5,169 nucleotides of DNA from an uncultured Bacteroidota bacterium. GTDB taxonomy: Bacteria; Bacteroidota; Bacteroidia; 2-12-FULL-35-15. The stretch spans positions 1 to 5,169 of the forward strand of contig CAIRRW010000243.1 of the NCBI GenBank assembly GCA_903881065.1, read 5' to 3'. The translations under genes and the position numbers were made by a program. Below the pieces are notes generated by a model. The model worked only from the letters and a program-made list of their open reading frames with translations. It searched no databases and was not told where the DNA came from. Shown piece after piece: positions 1 through 5,169 of this stretch (position 1 is its first letter; each line of letters begins with the position of its first letter).

Positions 1-97
1 TTCAAATTACCTCACTTTCCTGCATAATATAATCGCAAACACTGATAGATAAATATTTGTGTGGCAAAAATTAAAGATACATCTACAACAGAAATAC

Positions 98-105
98 TAA
101 CTTTG
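98..105 (+). promoter_or_regulatory. candidate Bacteroidota -7 promoter box upstream of the LOG gene
   Basis: The bases TAACTTTG match the Bacteroidota -7 consensus TAnnTTTG exactly. The box would start a transcript at about position 112, some 18 nt before the ATG at 130. No TTG-type -33 element sits at the usual 17-23 bp upstream, which lowers confidence. A second, poorer box (AATATTTG, 52-59) lies further upstream and would give a leader of roughly 64 nt. If either promoter is used, the in-frame GTG at 61 is unlikely to be the translation start. Confidence 0.35.
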
Positions 106-129
106 ACCTTCAAAACGAAACGAATTTCT

Positions 130-711
130 ATGAAAGCAATAACAGTATTCTGTGGCTCAAGCGCTGGCAGCAATGTTGAATATAAAACACAAGCCACCTT
201 GCTTGGCATCAAAATGGCAGCAGAGAAAATTCATTTAATTTACGGCGGTGCCAAAATAGGATTGATGGGAGCAGTTGCAGACAGCGTATTAAGTAACGGA
301 GGAAAAGTAACCGGAGTACTTCCAGCATTTTTAAGAGCCAAGGAAATCGCTCATGAAGGCCTTACTGAATTAATAATTGTAAATAGCATGCATGAACGGA
401 AAACAAAAATGAATGAATTATGTGATGGCGTTATCGCCTTGCCTGGCGGGTTCGGCACATTGGAAGAACTGTTTGAAATGTTAACTTGGGCACAACTAGG
501 ACTTCATAAAAAGCCTATTGGAATATTAAATACAAATGGTTTTTATGATTCACTGATTGAATTAATTTATAGCATGAATAATAAAGGTTTTGTGAAAGAT
601 ATTAATGTACATATGTTACTAACAAGTGATAACATAGACGATTTACTGCGAAAAATGAAGAATTACAACGCACCTTCAGTTGGCAAATGGATTAATGAAG
701 AAACTATATAA
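130..711 (+). CDS. LOG family (TIGR00730-type) Rossmann-fold nucleoside 5'-monophosphate phosphoribohydrolase
   Basis: This 193-residue cytoplasmic enzyme belongs to the LOG family, long misannotated as lysine decarboxylase. Family members hydrolyse the N-glycosidic bond of AMP or N6-modified AMP (cytokinin ribotides), releasing the base and ribose 5-phosphate. The sequence shows the N-terminal Rossmann start VFCGSS (residues 6-11), the nucleotide-binding stretch YGGAKIGLMG (38-47), the signature MHERKTKM (87-94) and the hallmark PGGFGTLEE (105-113). R90 and E113 fall at the positions of the catalytic arginine and glutamate. An in-frame GTG at 61 would add 23 residues. I chose the ATG at 130 because homologues begin directly before the first beta strand and because a perfect promoter box lies inside the putative extension. 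The natural substrate in a non-plant bacterium is uncertain. A small zinc-ribbon gene follows 24 bp downstream and is probably co-transcribed. The family assignment is firm; the physiological role is inferred. Confidence 0.92.
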   Translation: MKAITVFCGSSAGSNVEYKTQATLLGIKMAAEKIHLIYGGAKIGLMGAVADSVLSNGGKVTGVLPAFLRAKEIAHEGLTELIIVNSMHERKTKMNELCDGVIALPGGFGTLEELFEMLTWAQLGLHKKPIGILNTNGFYDSLIELIYSMNNKGFVKDINVHMLLTSDNIDDLLRKMKNYNAPSVGKWINEETI

Positions 712-735
712 TTAATAACTTAAAAGCTAAACAAG

Positions 736-1002
736 ATGGCAGAATCATATAAAAATTGTCAGAGTTGCAGCATGCCTCTGAAAAAATCACCAAATGGAGG
801 AGGAACGAATGCAGATAAAAGTATAAGTGCTATATATTGCGCTTATTGTTATGCAGATGGTAAGTTTAAACAACCAAATATTTCGGTAACTGAAATGTAG
901 GCATTCTGTAAAAGCAAGATGAAGGAAATGGGATTTCCAGGTTTCCTGGCAGGATTATTTGTAAAAGGAATTCCAAAGTTGAAGCGTTGGAACAACAATT
1001 AA
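736..1002 (+). pseudogene. small zinc-ribbon protein gene (putative zinc ribbon domain family) interrupted by an in-frame TAG
   Basis: Starting at the ATG at 736, the frame reads 54 codons to a TAG at 898-900. It then continues in the same frame for 33 more codons to TAA at 1000-1002. The first part carries a zinc ribbon with C8-x2-C11 (NCQSCSMPL) and C35-x2-C38 (YCAYCYADGKF). The second part reads AFCKSKMKEMGFP, then FLAGLFVKGIPKLKRW, which I recognise as the usual C-terminal half of this roughly 80-90-residue family. Homologues, as I remember them, have a glutamine (EMQAFC) where the TAG stands, so one C-to-T change from CAG explains the break. All four ribbon cysteines precede the stop, so a 54-residue product could still fold around zinc. 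Restart at the ATG at 919 could in principle give a 27-residue tail. The function of the family is unknown to me. The gene lies 24 bp after the LOG gene on the same strand. Pseudogene, recoded gene and sequencing error are all possible. Confidence 0.8.
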
Positions 1003-1005
1003 AAC

Positions 1006-1034
1006 AAGCTATTATTCTAAATAAACAATAGCTT
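1006..1034 (+). terminator. candidate terminator hairpin after the zinc-ribbon gene
   Basis: AAGCTATT (1006-1013) and AATAGCTT (1027-1034) are perfect reverse complements, giving an 8-bp stem with a 13-nt loop that starts 3 nt after the TAA at 1000-1002. Its position suits the end of the LOG and zinc-ribbon transcript. The stem has only two G-C pairs, the loop is large and no clear T-tract follows on the + strand, so it is a weak intrinsic terminator at best. Confidence 0.35.
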
Positions 1035-1074
1035 AATTTCTGAAATAAAGAAGCTTAACAAAATCAATCAAATA

Positions 1075-1101
1075 TACCTTTCTTTGGAAACAAATAAGGT
1101 A
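1075..1101. other. intergenic hairpin with GAAA loop
   Basis: TACCTT (1075-1080) pairs with AAGGTA (1096-1101). Inside it, TTTG (1083-1086) pairs with CAAA (1091-1094), separated from the outer stem by a 2-by-1 internal loop and closed by a GAAA tetraloop (1087-1090). It lies between the zinc-ribbon gene and the glmM promoter. No T-run follows on the + strand. It could be part of a 3' untranslated region, a processing site or chance pairing in AT-rich DNA; its role is unknown. Confidence 0.35.
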
Positions 1102-1177
1102 ATTTGAACTAAATCAACTCCTTTGATGATTTATGAAATGTTAAAAAATAGTTAGGCTTATCAAACTTCTAAAAACT

Positions 1178-1185
1178 TATATTTG
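1178..1185 (+). promoter_or_regulatory. Bacteroidota-type promoter (-7 box) of glmM
   Basis: TATATTTG, followed by C, is a perfect TAnnTTTG -7 element. The upstream element is weak: TTAG at 1152-1155 sits 22 bp upstream, where a TTG-type -33 box is expected. Transcription would begin at about 1191-1193, leaving an A-rich leader of about 46 nt before the glmM ATG at 1239. This also argues that the in-frame TTG at 1206 is not the start codon. Confidence 0.65.
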
Positions 1186-1187
1186 CA

Positions 1188-1212
1188 CTCCCAAAAAATA
1201 AACAATTGGGAG
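1188..1212. repeat. 7-bp inverted repeat at the predicted glmM transcription start
   Basis: CTCCCAA (1188-1194) and TTGGGAG (1206-1212) are perfect reverse complements separated by 11 bp. The left arm begins 2 bp after the -7 box and overlaps the predicted transcription start, so the repeat is as likely to be an operator in DNA as a hairpin at the 5' end of the mRNA. The right arm contains the spurious TTG start and a GGGAG that is 26 nt from the ATG, too far to act as a Shine-Dalgarno site. The regulatory role is inference only. Confidence 0.5.
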
Positions 1213-1238
1213 AAAAGAATTTTGAACTCAAAAAGAAT

Positions 1239-2669
1239 ATGTTAATAAAATCAATATCAGGAATAAGAGGAACCATTGGAGGTAAACCAGGCGAAGGATT
1301 AAGTCCGTTGGATGTGGTTAAATTTACTGCTGCATTTGCTACCTTTATTAAATCAAAATCAACAAACAAACGCATAAAAATTGTAATTGGTCGTGATGCC
1401 CGTATTTCAGGAGAAATGATGAACAATATTGTGGTTGGCACATTGCAAGGGATGGGTGTAGATGTGGTGGATATAGGATTATCTACCACCCCTACTGTTG
1501 AGATAGCTGTACCAGAAGAAAAAGCTGATGGAGGAATTATACTTACTGCAAGTCATAATCCCAAACAATGGAATGCATTAAAATTACTCAACGAAAAAGG
1601 AGAATTCATAAATGAAAAAGACGGTGAAGAAGTATTAAATATAGCTTCTAACGAGAGTTATACATTTGCCGAAATAAATGCACTTGGCAAAGTAACAAAT
1701 AATGACACCTATTTCAAAAAACATATTGACAAAATTCTTGCCCTATCTTTGGTAGATGTTGCTGCCATAAAATCCGCAAAGTTTAAAATTGTAATTGACT
1801 GTGTAAATTCAACAGGTGGTATTATCATACCTCAACTACTAGAAGCATTAGGGGTAGAAAAAATAGTAAAATTATATTGTGATCCTAACGGGGAATTCCC
1901 TCACAATCCTGAGCCATTGCCAGAAAACTTAAGAGATATAGCGAAAGCAGTAAAGAAAGAAAATGCAAATTTAGGAATTGTTGTTGATCCCGATGTTGAC
2001 CGTTTGGCTTTGGTTTGTGAAGATGGAGAGATGTTCGGTGAAGAATATACATTAGTTGCCTGTGCAGATTATGTATTAAGCAAAAGAACACCAGCTGAAA
2101 AAGCGGAAGGCATTAAAGGAGCAACCGTTTCCAACTTGTCGTCTACCCGTGCGTTAAGAGATGTTACTGAAAAACATGGAGGAAAATATGCTGCGTCAGC
2201 AGTAGGCGAGGTGAATGTGGTTACATTGATGAAAAAATCAAATGCTATTATTGGGGGCGAAGGAAACGGTGGAATTATTTTACCGGAATTGCATTATGGA
2301 CGTGACGCATTGGTTGGTATTGCATTATTCCTATCTCACCTTGCAAAATATGGCAAGAGTTGTTCGATGTTACGCTCTACTTTCCCTGATTATCATATTT
2401 CAAAAAATAAAATTGAATTGACTACTGAAATAAATGTTGATAAAATTTTAGAGGACATCAAAGAGAAATACATTAAACAGCCGGTTAATACTGTAGATGG
2501 CGTGAAAATTGAATTTAATAAAGAATGGGTTCATTTGCGAAAATCAAATACTGAACCGATTATTCGTATTTACTCTGAAAGCGAAAGTGAAACGACTGCT
2601 GATAATCTTGCCAAAAAAATAATGGCTGACATTAGAGATTGTATTAAGAAACAACAGATAAAGAATTGA
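1239..2669 (+). CDS. glmM: phosphoglucosamine mutase
   Basis: GlmM interconverts glucosamine 6-phosphate and glucosamine 1-phosphate, the step that feeds UDP-N-acetylglucosamine synthesis for peptidoglycan and lipid A. The 476-residue protein shows the four-domain alpha-D-phosphohexomutase pattern. The N-terminal SISGIRGTIGG (5-15) and GRDAR (51-55) come first. The phosphoserine loop TASHNP (103-108) carries catalytic S105. The magnesium loop DPDVDR (250-255), the sugar-binding loop GGEGNGG (339-345) and the phosphate-binding loop RKSNTEP (434-440) follow. Every key residue is present. The wording around the active site, TASHNPKQWNALKLLNEKGE, agrees with Bacteroidota proteins annotated as GlmM. 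The length is slightly above the 445 residues of E. coli GlmM, typical for this branch. A TTG at 1206 would add 11 residues, but homologues begin near MLIKSISGIRG, so I chose the ATG at 1239. It has its own promoter. A related phosphomannomutase activity cannot be excluded from sequence alone, because these mutases can be bifunctional. Confidence 0.94.
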   Translation: MLIKSISGIRGTIGGKPGEGLSPLDVVKFTAAFATFIKSKSTNKRIKIVIGRDARISGEMMNNIVVGTLQGMGVDVVDIGLSTTPTVEIAVPEEKADGGIILTASHNPKQWNALKLLNEKGEFINEKDGEEVLNIASNESYTFAEINALGKVTNNDTYFKKHIDKILALSLVDVAAIKSAKFKIVIDCVNSTGGIIIPQLLEALGVEKIVKLYCDPNGEFPHNPEPLPENLRDIAKAVKKENANLGIVVDPDVDRLALVCEDGEMFGEEYTLVACADYVLSKRTPAEKAEGIKGATVSNLSSTRALRDVTEKHGGKYAASAVGEVNVVTLMKKSNAIIGGEGNGGIILPELHYGRDALVGIALFLSHLAKYGKSCSMLRSTFPDYHISKNKIELTTEINVDKILEDIKEKYIKQPVNTVDGVKIEFNKEWVHLRKSNTEPIIRIYSESESETTADNLAKKIMADIRDCIKKQQIKN

Positions 2670-2695
2670 AATTTATTTTTAGTTTGAAAGTTTCT

Positions 2696-2727
2696 TTTGT
2701 TAATTAATTTTTTTTATCCCATACTTG
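2696..2727 (+). promoter_or_regulatory. weak candidate promoter for the cysteine desulfurase gene
   Basis: TTTG at 2696-2699 could be a -33 element. The bases CATACTTG at 2720-2727, after a spacer of 20 bp, resemble the -7 consensus TAnnTTTG with two mismatches. Spacing is right but the -7 box is poor. The 91-bp gap after glmM lacks a convincing GC hairpin, so read-through from glmM is equally plausible. Confidence 0.25.
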
Positions 2728-2731
2728 TAGT

Positions 2732-2755
2732 CCCTAAACCCTTAATCCCTTATAT
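2732..2755 (+). repeat. short degenerate CCCTTAA-like tandem run
   Basis: Three imperfect units, CCCTAAA (2732-2738), CCCTTAAT (2739-2746) and CCCTTATAT (2747-2755), lie directly upstream of the cysteine desulfurase ATG at 2761. The non-template strand is almost free of G here, unlike the surrounding sequence. The run sits in the predicted 5' leader. I can assign no function; it may be a simple low-complexity spacer. Confidence 0.45.
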
Positions 2756-2760
2756 CCAAT

Positions 2761-3885
2761 ATGAAAGTCTATTTTGATAATGCAGCCACAACTCCATTAG
2801 ATAAGGAAGTGCTGGAAGAAATGCTTCCATATATGACAGAACACTTCGGTAACCCGTCTTCAATACACAGTTTTGGAAGAAAGACTCGCACGGCAATTGA
2901 AAATGCAAGAAAGTCAATCGCAAAATCATTAAATGTATCTCCTTCTGAAATTTTTTTCACATCTGGCGGTACAGAAGCTGACAATATGGCTATACGGTGC
3001 AGCATTCATGATATTGGAATAAAACATGCCATTACTTCAAAGATTGAACATCATGCAGTCTTGCATACTTTGGAAAAAATGGCAGAAGAAGGAATAATCA
3101 AATTAAGTTTTGTAAATATTTCCCCTATTGGCCATATTGATTTAGTCCATTTAGAACAATTATTAAAAGAAAATGACAGATCATTTGTTTCTCTGATGCA
3201 CGCCAATAATGAAATTGGAAATTTACTGCCACTTAAAGAAGTTGGTGAAATTTGTGAGCGATACAATGCCATATTTCATTCAGATACTGTGCAAACAATG
3301 GCTCATTACGCTTTTGATTTGCAAAGAATAAATATTCATTTTATTACTGGAGCTGCTCATAAATTCCATGGTCCAAAAGGAGTTGGTTATATATATATAA
3401 ATGGGAAAATAAAAGTCAATCCATTTATTTATGGAGGCTCTCAGGAGCGTAATATGCGAGGAGGAACAGAAAATCTTTACGGAATAGTTGGTGTAGCAAA
3501 AGCATTGGAAATTGCAATGCGTGATTTGGATCAACACCAAAAACATATTACTGAATTAAAAACATACATGGTTCAACAATTAAAAGAAAAGATAAGTGGT
3601 GTTGAATTTAATGGTTCATGTTTAGAAAATTGCTTATATACTGTTTTAAGCGTTAGTTTTCCTAAAACTAACAATGCAGAAATGTTCTTATTTAATCTAG
3701 ATATAGCTGGTATTGCTGCCTCAGGAGGAAGTGCATGCACTAGCGGAAGTGACAAAGGTTCTCATGTGCTCGAAGGAATTGGAGCAGATGTCACTCGTCC
3801 TTCCGTTCGTTTTTCATTTAGCAAATATTCCACAAAAGAAGAAGTAGATTACACTGTTGAGAAATTAAAGGATTTATATAAATAA
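2761..3885 (+). CDS. cysteine desulfurase, group I (IscS/NifS type), PLP-dependent
   Basis: This cytoplasmic enzyme takes sulfur from L-cysteine, releasing alanine and leaving an enzyme persulfide for Fe-S cluster assembly or tRNA thiolation. The 374-residue protein begins with YFDNAATTP (4-12). It has the PLP-stacking histidine at H97 (IEHHAVL), HSDTVQT with D175 and Q178, the PLP lysine K201 in AAHKFHGPKG, the RGGTEN motif, and catalytic C326 in GGSACTSGSDKGSHVL. The C-terminal RPSVRFSF is also present. The longer cysteine loop and the SACTSGS wording place it in group I, not the SufS group. It is about 30 residues shorter than E. coli IscS (404), consistent with a shorter C-terminal tail. 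No iscU, iscR, suf or mnmA neighbour is visible, so the sulfur acceptor is unknown and I give no gene symbol. The start is the first ATG and leaves the conserved N-terminus intact. The gene is convergent with ribBA, with stops 5 bp apart. Confidence 0.94.
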   Translation: MKVYFDNAATTPLDKEVLEEMLPYMTEHFGNPSSIHSFGRKTRTAIENARKSIAKSLNVSPSEIFFTSGGTEADNMAIRCSIHDIGIKHAITSKIEHHAVLHTLEKMAEEGIIKLSFVNISPIGHIDLVHLEQLLKENDRSFVSLMHANNEIGNLLPLKEVGEICERYNAIFHSDTVQTMAHYAFDLQRINIHFITGAAHKFHGPKGVGYIYINGKIKVNPFIYGGSQERNMRGGTENLYGIVGVAKALEIAMRDLDQHQKHITELKTYMVQQLKEKISGVEFNGSCLENCLYTVLSVSFPKTNNAEMFLFNLDIAGIAASGGSACTSGSDKGSHVLEGIGADVTRPSVRFSFSKYSTKEEVDYTVEKLKDLYK

Positions 3886-3892
3886 TTTTTTT
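3872..3892 (+). terminator. possible weak terminator at the convergent gene ends
   Basis: ATTTATATAAAT (3872-3883) is a perfect 12-bp palindrome spanning the last codons and stop of the cysteine desulfurase gene. Two bases later comes a run of seven T (3886-3892). A palindrome followed by a T-run is the layout of an intrinsic terminator, but the stem is entirely A-T and would be unstable. No other terminator is possible in the 5-bp gap between the converging genes. Confidence 0.3.
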
Positions 3893-5105
3893 ACTTATCC
3901 ACCTTTAACGAATGACCCATCTTATCTCGTTTTGTTTGGAGATAAAACTTATTATGAATGTTCGAAGAAATTTCAATGGGTAAATTCTCTACAATTTCCA
4001 ATCCATAACCTATAAGACCAGCACGTTTTTTGGGATTATTACTTAATAGTCTTATTTTATTAATTCCTAAATTTCTGAGTATCTGGGCCCCGACACCATA
4101 ATCACGTTCATCCATTTTGAATCCAAGCTCTACATTGGCTTCTACAGTATCGCGTCCATCTTCTTGTAATTTATAAGCTTTTAATTTATTTAACAACCCT
4201 ATTCCTCTCCCCTCTTGATTCATATAAACTATTACCCCTTTCCCTTCCTTTTCAATAATATCCATCGCCCTATGTAATTGTGGCCCACAGTCGCATCGAC
4301 ACGAGCCAAATATATCTCCAGTTATACATGATGAATGAACACGAACTAAAATTGGTTCATTGGGATTCCAAGTTCCTTTTATTAAAGCCAAATGCTCTTG
4401 TCCTGTTGTTGTTTCATGAAAAGCCACCAATTCAAAGTCACCCCATTGAGTAGGCATTTTAACAGTTACATCCTTTGTAATAATTGTCTCATTCTTAATC
4501 CTGTAAGCAATTAAGTCTTCAATAGAAATAATTTTAAGTTGATGTTTTTTAGATATTTCTAGTAATTGAGGTAGACGAGCCATTGAACCATCTTCATTCA
4601 TTATTTCAACTAATGCTCCCGCAGGCTCAAAACCTGCCAAACGAGCCAGATCAATCGTCGCTTCAGTATGCCCTGCCCTTCTTAACACACCTCCATTTTT
4701 TGCTTTCAATGGAAAAATATGTCCTGGCCTGCCTAATTCTTCAGGTTTTGTATTGGGATTAATTAATGCTTGAATCGTTTTTGAACGGTCACCTGCAGAA
4801 ATACCAGTAGTACAACCGTTACCCAGCAAATCAACTGAAACTGTAAATGCGGTACTATGTTCTGCTGTATTTTTTGTAACCATCATATCTAAGTTTAATT
4901 CATCACACCGTTCATCAGTCAGTGCAACACATATCAATCCTCGACCGTGTGTTGCCATAAAATTTATAACTTCAGGTGTAACATTTGCAGCTGAAGTTAT
5001 GAAGTCCCCTTCGTTCTCCCTGTCTTCATCATCCACAACAATAATTATTTTTCCAGTTTTTAGGTCGGTAATTGCTTCTTCTATTGTATTTAAAACAGTA
5101 CTCAT
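3891..5105 (-). CDS. ribBA: bifunctional 3,4-dihydroxy-2-butanone 4-phosphate synthase / GTP cyclohydrolase II
   Basis: RibBA makes both starting units of riboflavin: the four-carbon unit from ribulose 5-phosphate and the pyrimidine from GTP. The protein is 404 residues, the usual length for the fused enzyme. The RibB half (about 1-205) shows the acidic metal and substrate loop DDEDRENEGD (25-34), HGRGLICV (53-60), the AFTVSVD strand (86-92), the TTGISAGDR loop (99-107) and HTEATIDLARLAG (146-158). The RibA half (about 206-404) shows the zinc site: C260 in SSCITGD, with C271 and C273 in CRCDCG. It also has the GTP-binding QEGRGIGL (297-304), RDYGVGAQ and LLSNNPKK. Both active sites look complete, so this is not one of the RibBA proteins with a decayed RibA half. 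The start ATG (5103-5105) follows a good promoter box. The stop lies 5 bp from that of the convergent cysteine desulfurase gene. No other rib gene is visible in the window. Confidence 0.96.
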   Translation of the reverse strand: MSTVLNTIEEAITDLKTGKIIIVVDDEDRENEGDFITSAANVTPEVINFMATHGRGLICVALTDERCDELNLDMMVTKNTAEHSTAFTVSVDLLGNGCTTGISAGDRSKTIQALINPNTKPEELGRPGHIFPLKAKNGGVLRRAGHTEATIDLARLAGFEPAGALVEIMNEDGSMARLPQLLEISKKHQLKIISIEDLIAYRIKNETIITKDVTVKMPTQWGDFELVAFHETTTGQEHLALIKGTWNPNEPILVRVHSSCITGDIFGSCRCDCGPQLHRAMDIIEKEGKGVIVYMNQEGRGIGLLNKLKAYKLQEDGRDTVEANVELGFKMDERDYGVGAQILRNLGINKIRLLSNNPKKRAGLIGYGLEIVENLPIEISSNIHNKFYLQTKRDKMGHSLKVDK

Positions 5106-5133
5106 TTTATTAGTTTCTATTAAAATATTTTTA

Positions 5134-5141
5134 CAAAGATA
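5134..5141 (-). promoter_or_regulatory. Bacteroidota-type promoter (-7 box) of ribBA
   Basis: Read on the minus strand, TATCTTTG matches TAnnTTTG exactly, 28 bp upstream of the ribBA ATG. A TTGC at 5169-5166 at the window edge could be the -33 element, although the 25-bp spacer is somewhat long. The predicted start near 5127 gives a leader of only about 20 nt, too short for an FMN riboswitch. Confidence 0.55.
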
Positions 5142-5169
5142 GGAGGAATAAACGAATAGTAGATTGCAA

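Noticed and set aside
61..129. GTG-initiated 23-residue N-terminal extension of the LOG protein
   Set aside because: LOG homologues start directly before the VFCGSS strand, and a perfect promoter box lies inside this stretch at 98-105.
736..1002. TAG at 898-900 as evidence for an alternative genetic code, as in some phages
   Set aside because: No other gene in the window contains an in-frame TAG, CAG is used normally for glutamine, and the neighbours are bacterial housekeeping genes.
1069..1076. Minus-strand TATATTTG box in the gap before glmM
   Set aside because: It matches the -7 consensus, but no minus-strand gene lies downstream of it, and such boxes occur by chance in AT-rich DNA.
1206..1238. 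TTG-initiated 11-residue extension of GlmM
   Set aside because: The family begins near the MLIKSISGIRG sequence; the TTG lies within an inverted repeat close to the predicted transcription start.
1169..1489. Minus-strand 106-codon open frame overlapping the start of glmM
   Set aside because: It is antisense to conserved GlmM sequence and has no domain or leader of its own. The proline- and serine-rich composition is typical of a shadow frame.
1885..2091. Minus-strand 68-codon open frame inside glmM
   Set aside because: It lies wholly opposite conserved GlmM coding sequence, including the DPDVDR loop, and shows no recognisable domain. It is a shadow frame.
2769..3755. Several minus-strand open frames of 60-88 codons within the cysteine desulfurase gene
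   Set aside because: All are antisense to an intact, well-conserved enzyme and have no recognisable motifs.
1..5169. A coherent undescribed multi-gene system across the window
   Set aside because: The genes belong to separate, known housekeeping pathways and show varied orientation and separate promoters. Nothing ties them together beyond adjacency.

Overview
The window looks like a chromosomal housekeeping segment from a member of the Bacteroidota. The DNA is AT-rich. The genes lack clear Shine-Dalgarno sequences and have A-rich leaders instead. Three leaders carry a perfect TAnnTTTG box, the -7 element of Bacteroidota promoters. The GlmM protein has the N-terminal and active-site wording I associate with Bacteroidota homologues. 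I cannot name a genus. I see no RNA gene, insertion sequence, CRISPR array or phage gene.

Layout, left to right. A LOG-type nucleoside monophosphate phosphoribohydrolase (130-711, +) is followed 24 bp later by a small zinc-ribbon gene (736-1002, +). The zinc-ribbon gene is interrupted by a single in-frame TAG exactly where I expect a glutamine codon. A 236-bp gap (1003-1238) holds two hairpins, a good Bacteroidota promoter and a 7-bp inverted repeat. It leads into phosphoglucosamine mutase glmM (1239-2669, +). After a 91-bp T-rich and then CCCT-rich spacer comes a group I cysteine desulfurase of the IscS/NifS type (2761-3885, +). Its stop codon lies 5 bp from the stop of the convergent ribBA gene (5105-3891, -), which makes both precursors of riboflavin. 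The promoter of ribBA lies just inside the right edge.

The genes serve separate pathways: purine nucleotide salvage or cytokinin-type chemistry, cell-wall UDP-GlcNAc supply, sulfur mobilisation and flavin synthesis. They do not form an obvious single system. All four large genes appear intact with their catalytic residues. The most notable feature is the amber-interrupted zinc-ribbon gene. It could be a fresh pseudogene, a recoding site or a sequencing error. I found no convincing evidence of an undescribed multi-gene system here.
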